Below are positions 63,075 to 64,000 of a DNA stretch of 64,000 nucleotides, in pieces. Each line of letters opens with the position of its first letter. Position 1 is the stretch's first letter. The notes under the pieces were generated by a model, which was not told the DNA's origin, did not search any database, and saw only the letters and a program-made list of their open reading frames with translations. The position numbers were made by a program, and so were the translations under genes. The stretch is taken from NCBI GenBank assembly GCA_054601695.1, contig BAAHQB010000033.1, positions 930,001-994,000 on the forward strand, in the 5' to 3' direction. Source of the stretch: Amorphochlora amoebiformis (lineage: Eukaryota > Cercozoa > Chlorarachniophyceae).

Positions 63075-63437
63075 GTACATGTGTATATGTATATATATGT
63101 ATGTGTATATATATTTATATACATACGTATACGCATACATACATATCTATATATATATATATGTATATGTATATATGTATATATATATATATATATTTTT
63201 TTTTATATGTGTGTGTATATATATGTGTGGGTATATATATAACACGTAATTACATGCAGAACCTTTACACATATACTATACATATATATGTATATATATA
63301 TATATGTATATGTATGTGTATACATATATTATATGTGTAAATTCTGCATGTAAATACGTGTGTATGTACATATATATATATATGTATGTTTATGTGTATA
63401 TGTAATACATACACGCATACATACATATGTATGTATG

Positions 63438-63487
<50 letters not shown>

Positions 63488-63525
63488 TATTCTACACTAC
63501 ACACACGCACACACACATATATATG

Positions 63526-63570
<45 letters not shown>

Positions 63571-63708
63571 ACATATGTATATATCATAGATATATATCTA
63601 ATATATATATATATATGTTTTTATATATATATATATACATACATATGCATATACACATACGTATACACATGCATCATATTATGTATTAATATGCATATAA
63701 GTATAAAT

Positions 63709-63757
<49 letters not shown>

Positions 63758-63852
63758 TATGTATATTTACATACATATACATGAATGTATATATATATAT
63801 TTATAAATATATATATATATATATATATCAATATGTGTATATATATTTATGT

Positions 63853-63901
<49 letters not shown>

Positions 63902-64000
63902 GTAAACACACATATAGTCACACATACATATACATGTATATATGTATATATATACATATATATGTATGATATGATATGTATGCCAATTTGTGTTTGTAAT
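62498..64000. other. TA/CA-microsatellite intron to the window edge
   Basis: After the GTAAGT donor at 62498 there is only (TA)n, (GT)n/(CA)n and a few inverted repeats (for example ATATCTGTAGGTGTATACG at 62636 with its complement at 62668). No exon is seen, so the TAF2-like gene should continue beyond 64000. Confidence 0.7.

Overview
The window is nuclear DNA of a eukaryote. It is a sea of (TA)n microsatellites in which short, GC-balanced exons are scattered, almost all bounded by GT..AG. Nearly all long ORFs are translations of TA, TC or GA repeats, so I built genes by joining short open segments whose splice sites, reading phase and protein-family motifs agree. The organism cannot be named. 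Short telomere-type arrays (TTAGGG) occur inside introns. A bacterial/organellar-type rRNA methyltransferase and a renalase-like flavoprotein would suit a photosynthetic or plastid-derived protist, but that is inference.

Eight multi-exon genes fill the window and their strands alternate without exception. (1) minus, 269-6770: OTU-type cysteine protease, running off the left edge or ending just before it. (2) plus, 7246-13015: tandem-pore K+ channel with two TGTGYGD filters. (3) minus, 13885-25982: RlmN/Cfr-family radical-SAM rRNA methyltransferase, 18 exons, all key cysteines present. (4) plus, 27182-37176: renalase-like FAD oxidoreductase, 17 exons. (5) minus, 37409-43859: coiled-coil protein with a CIR_N/CWC25-like N-terminus. 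(6) plus, 45038-49464: RRM protein. (7) minus, 50113-55289: unrecognised protein. (8) plus, 55445 to beyond the window: TAF2-like TFIID subunit with an M1-aminopeptidase-like fold. For genes 3, 4, 6 and 7 the exon lengths sum to whole codons, which supports the models.

The layout is therefore a chain of divergent pairs with short shared 5' spacers (about 0.16 to 1.2 kb) and convergent pairs with 0.2 to 0.9 kb 3' spacers. Two of the convergent spacers carry CTAG-rich, TA-microsatellite-free DNA. The genes are housekeeping-type and show no common pathway.

Mobile and repeat content: a young non-autonomous Copia-type gag-only LTR element (3164-4778) with identical 258-bp LTRs sits in an intron of gene 1. 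A diverged solo LTR of the same family (10329-10581) sits in gene 2. Interstitial telomeric arrays lie in introns of genes 2, 3, 4, 5 and 8 and in gene 3 supply or abut splice sites. There is a palindromic 30-bp-type minisatellite, a dispersed telomere-associated repeat, several local duplications and a decayed duplicate exon. I saw no rRNA, tRNA gene or CRISPR array.
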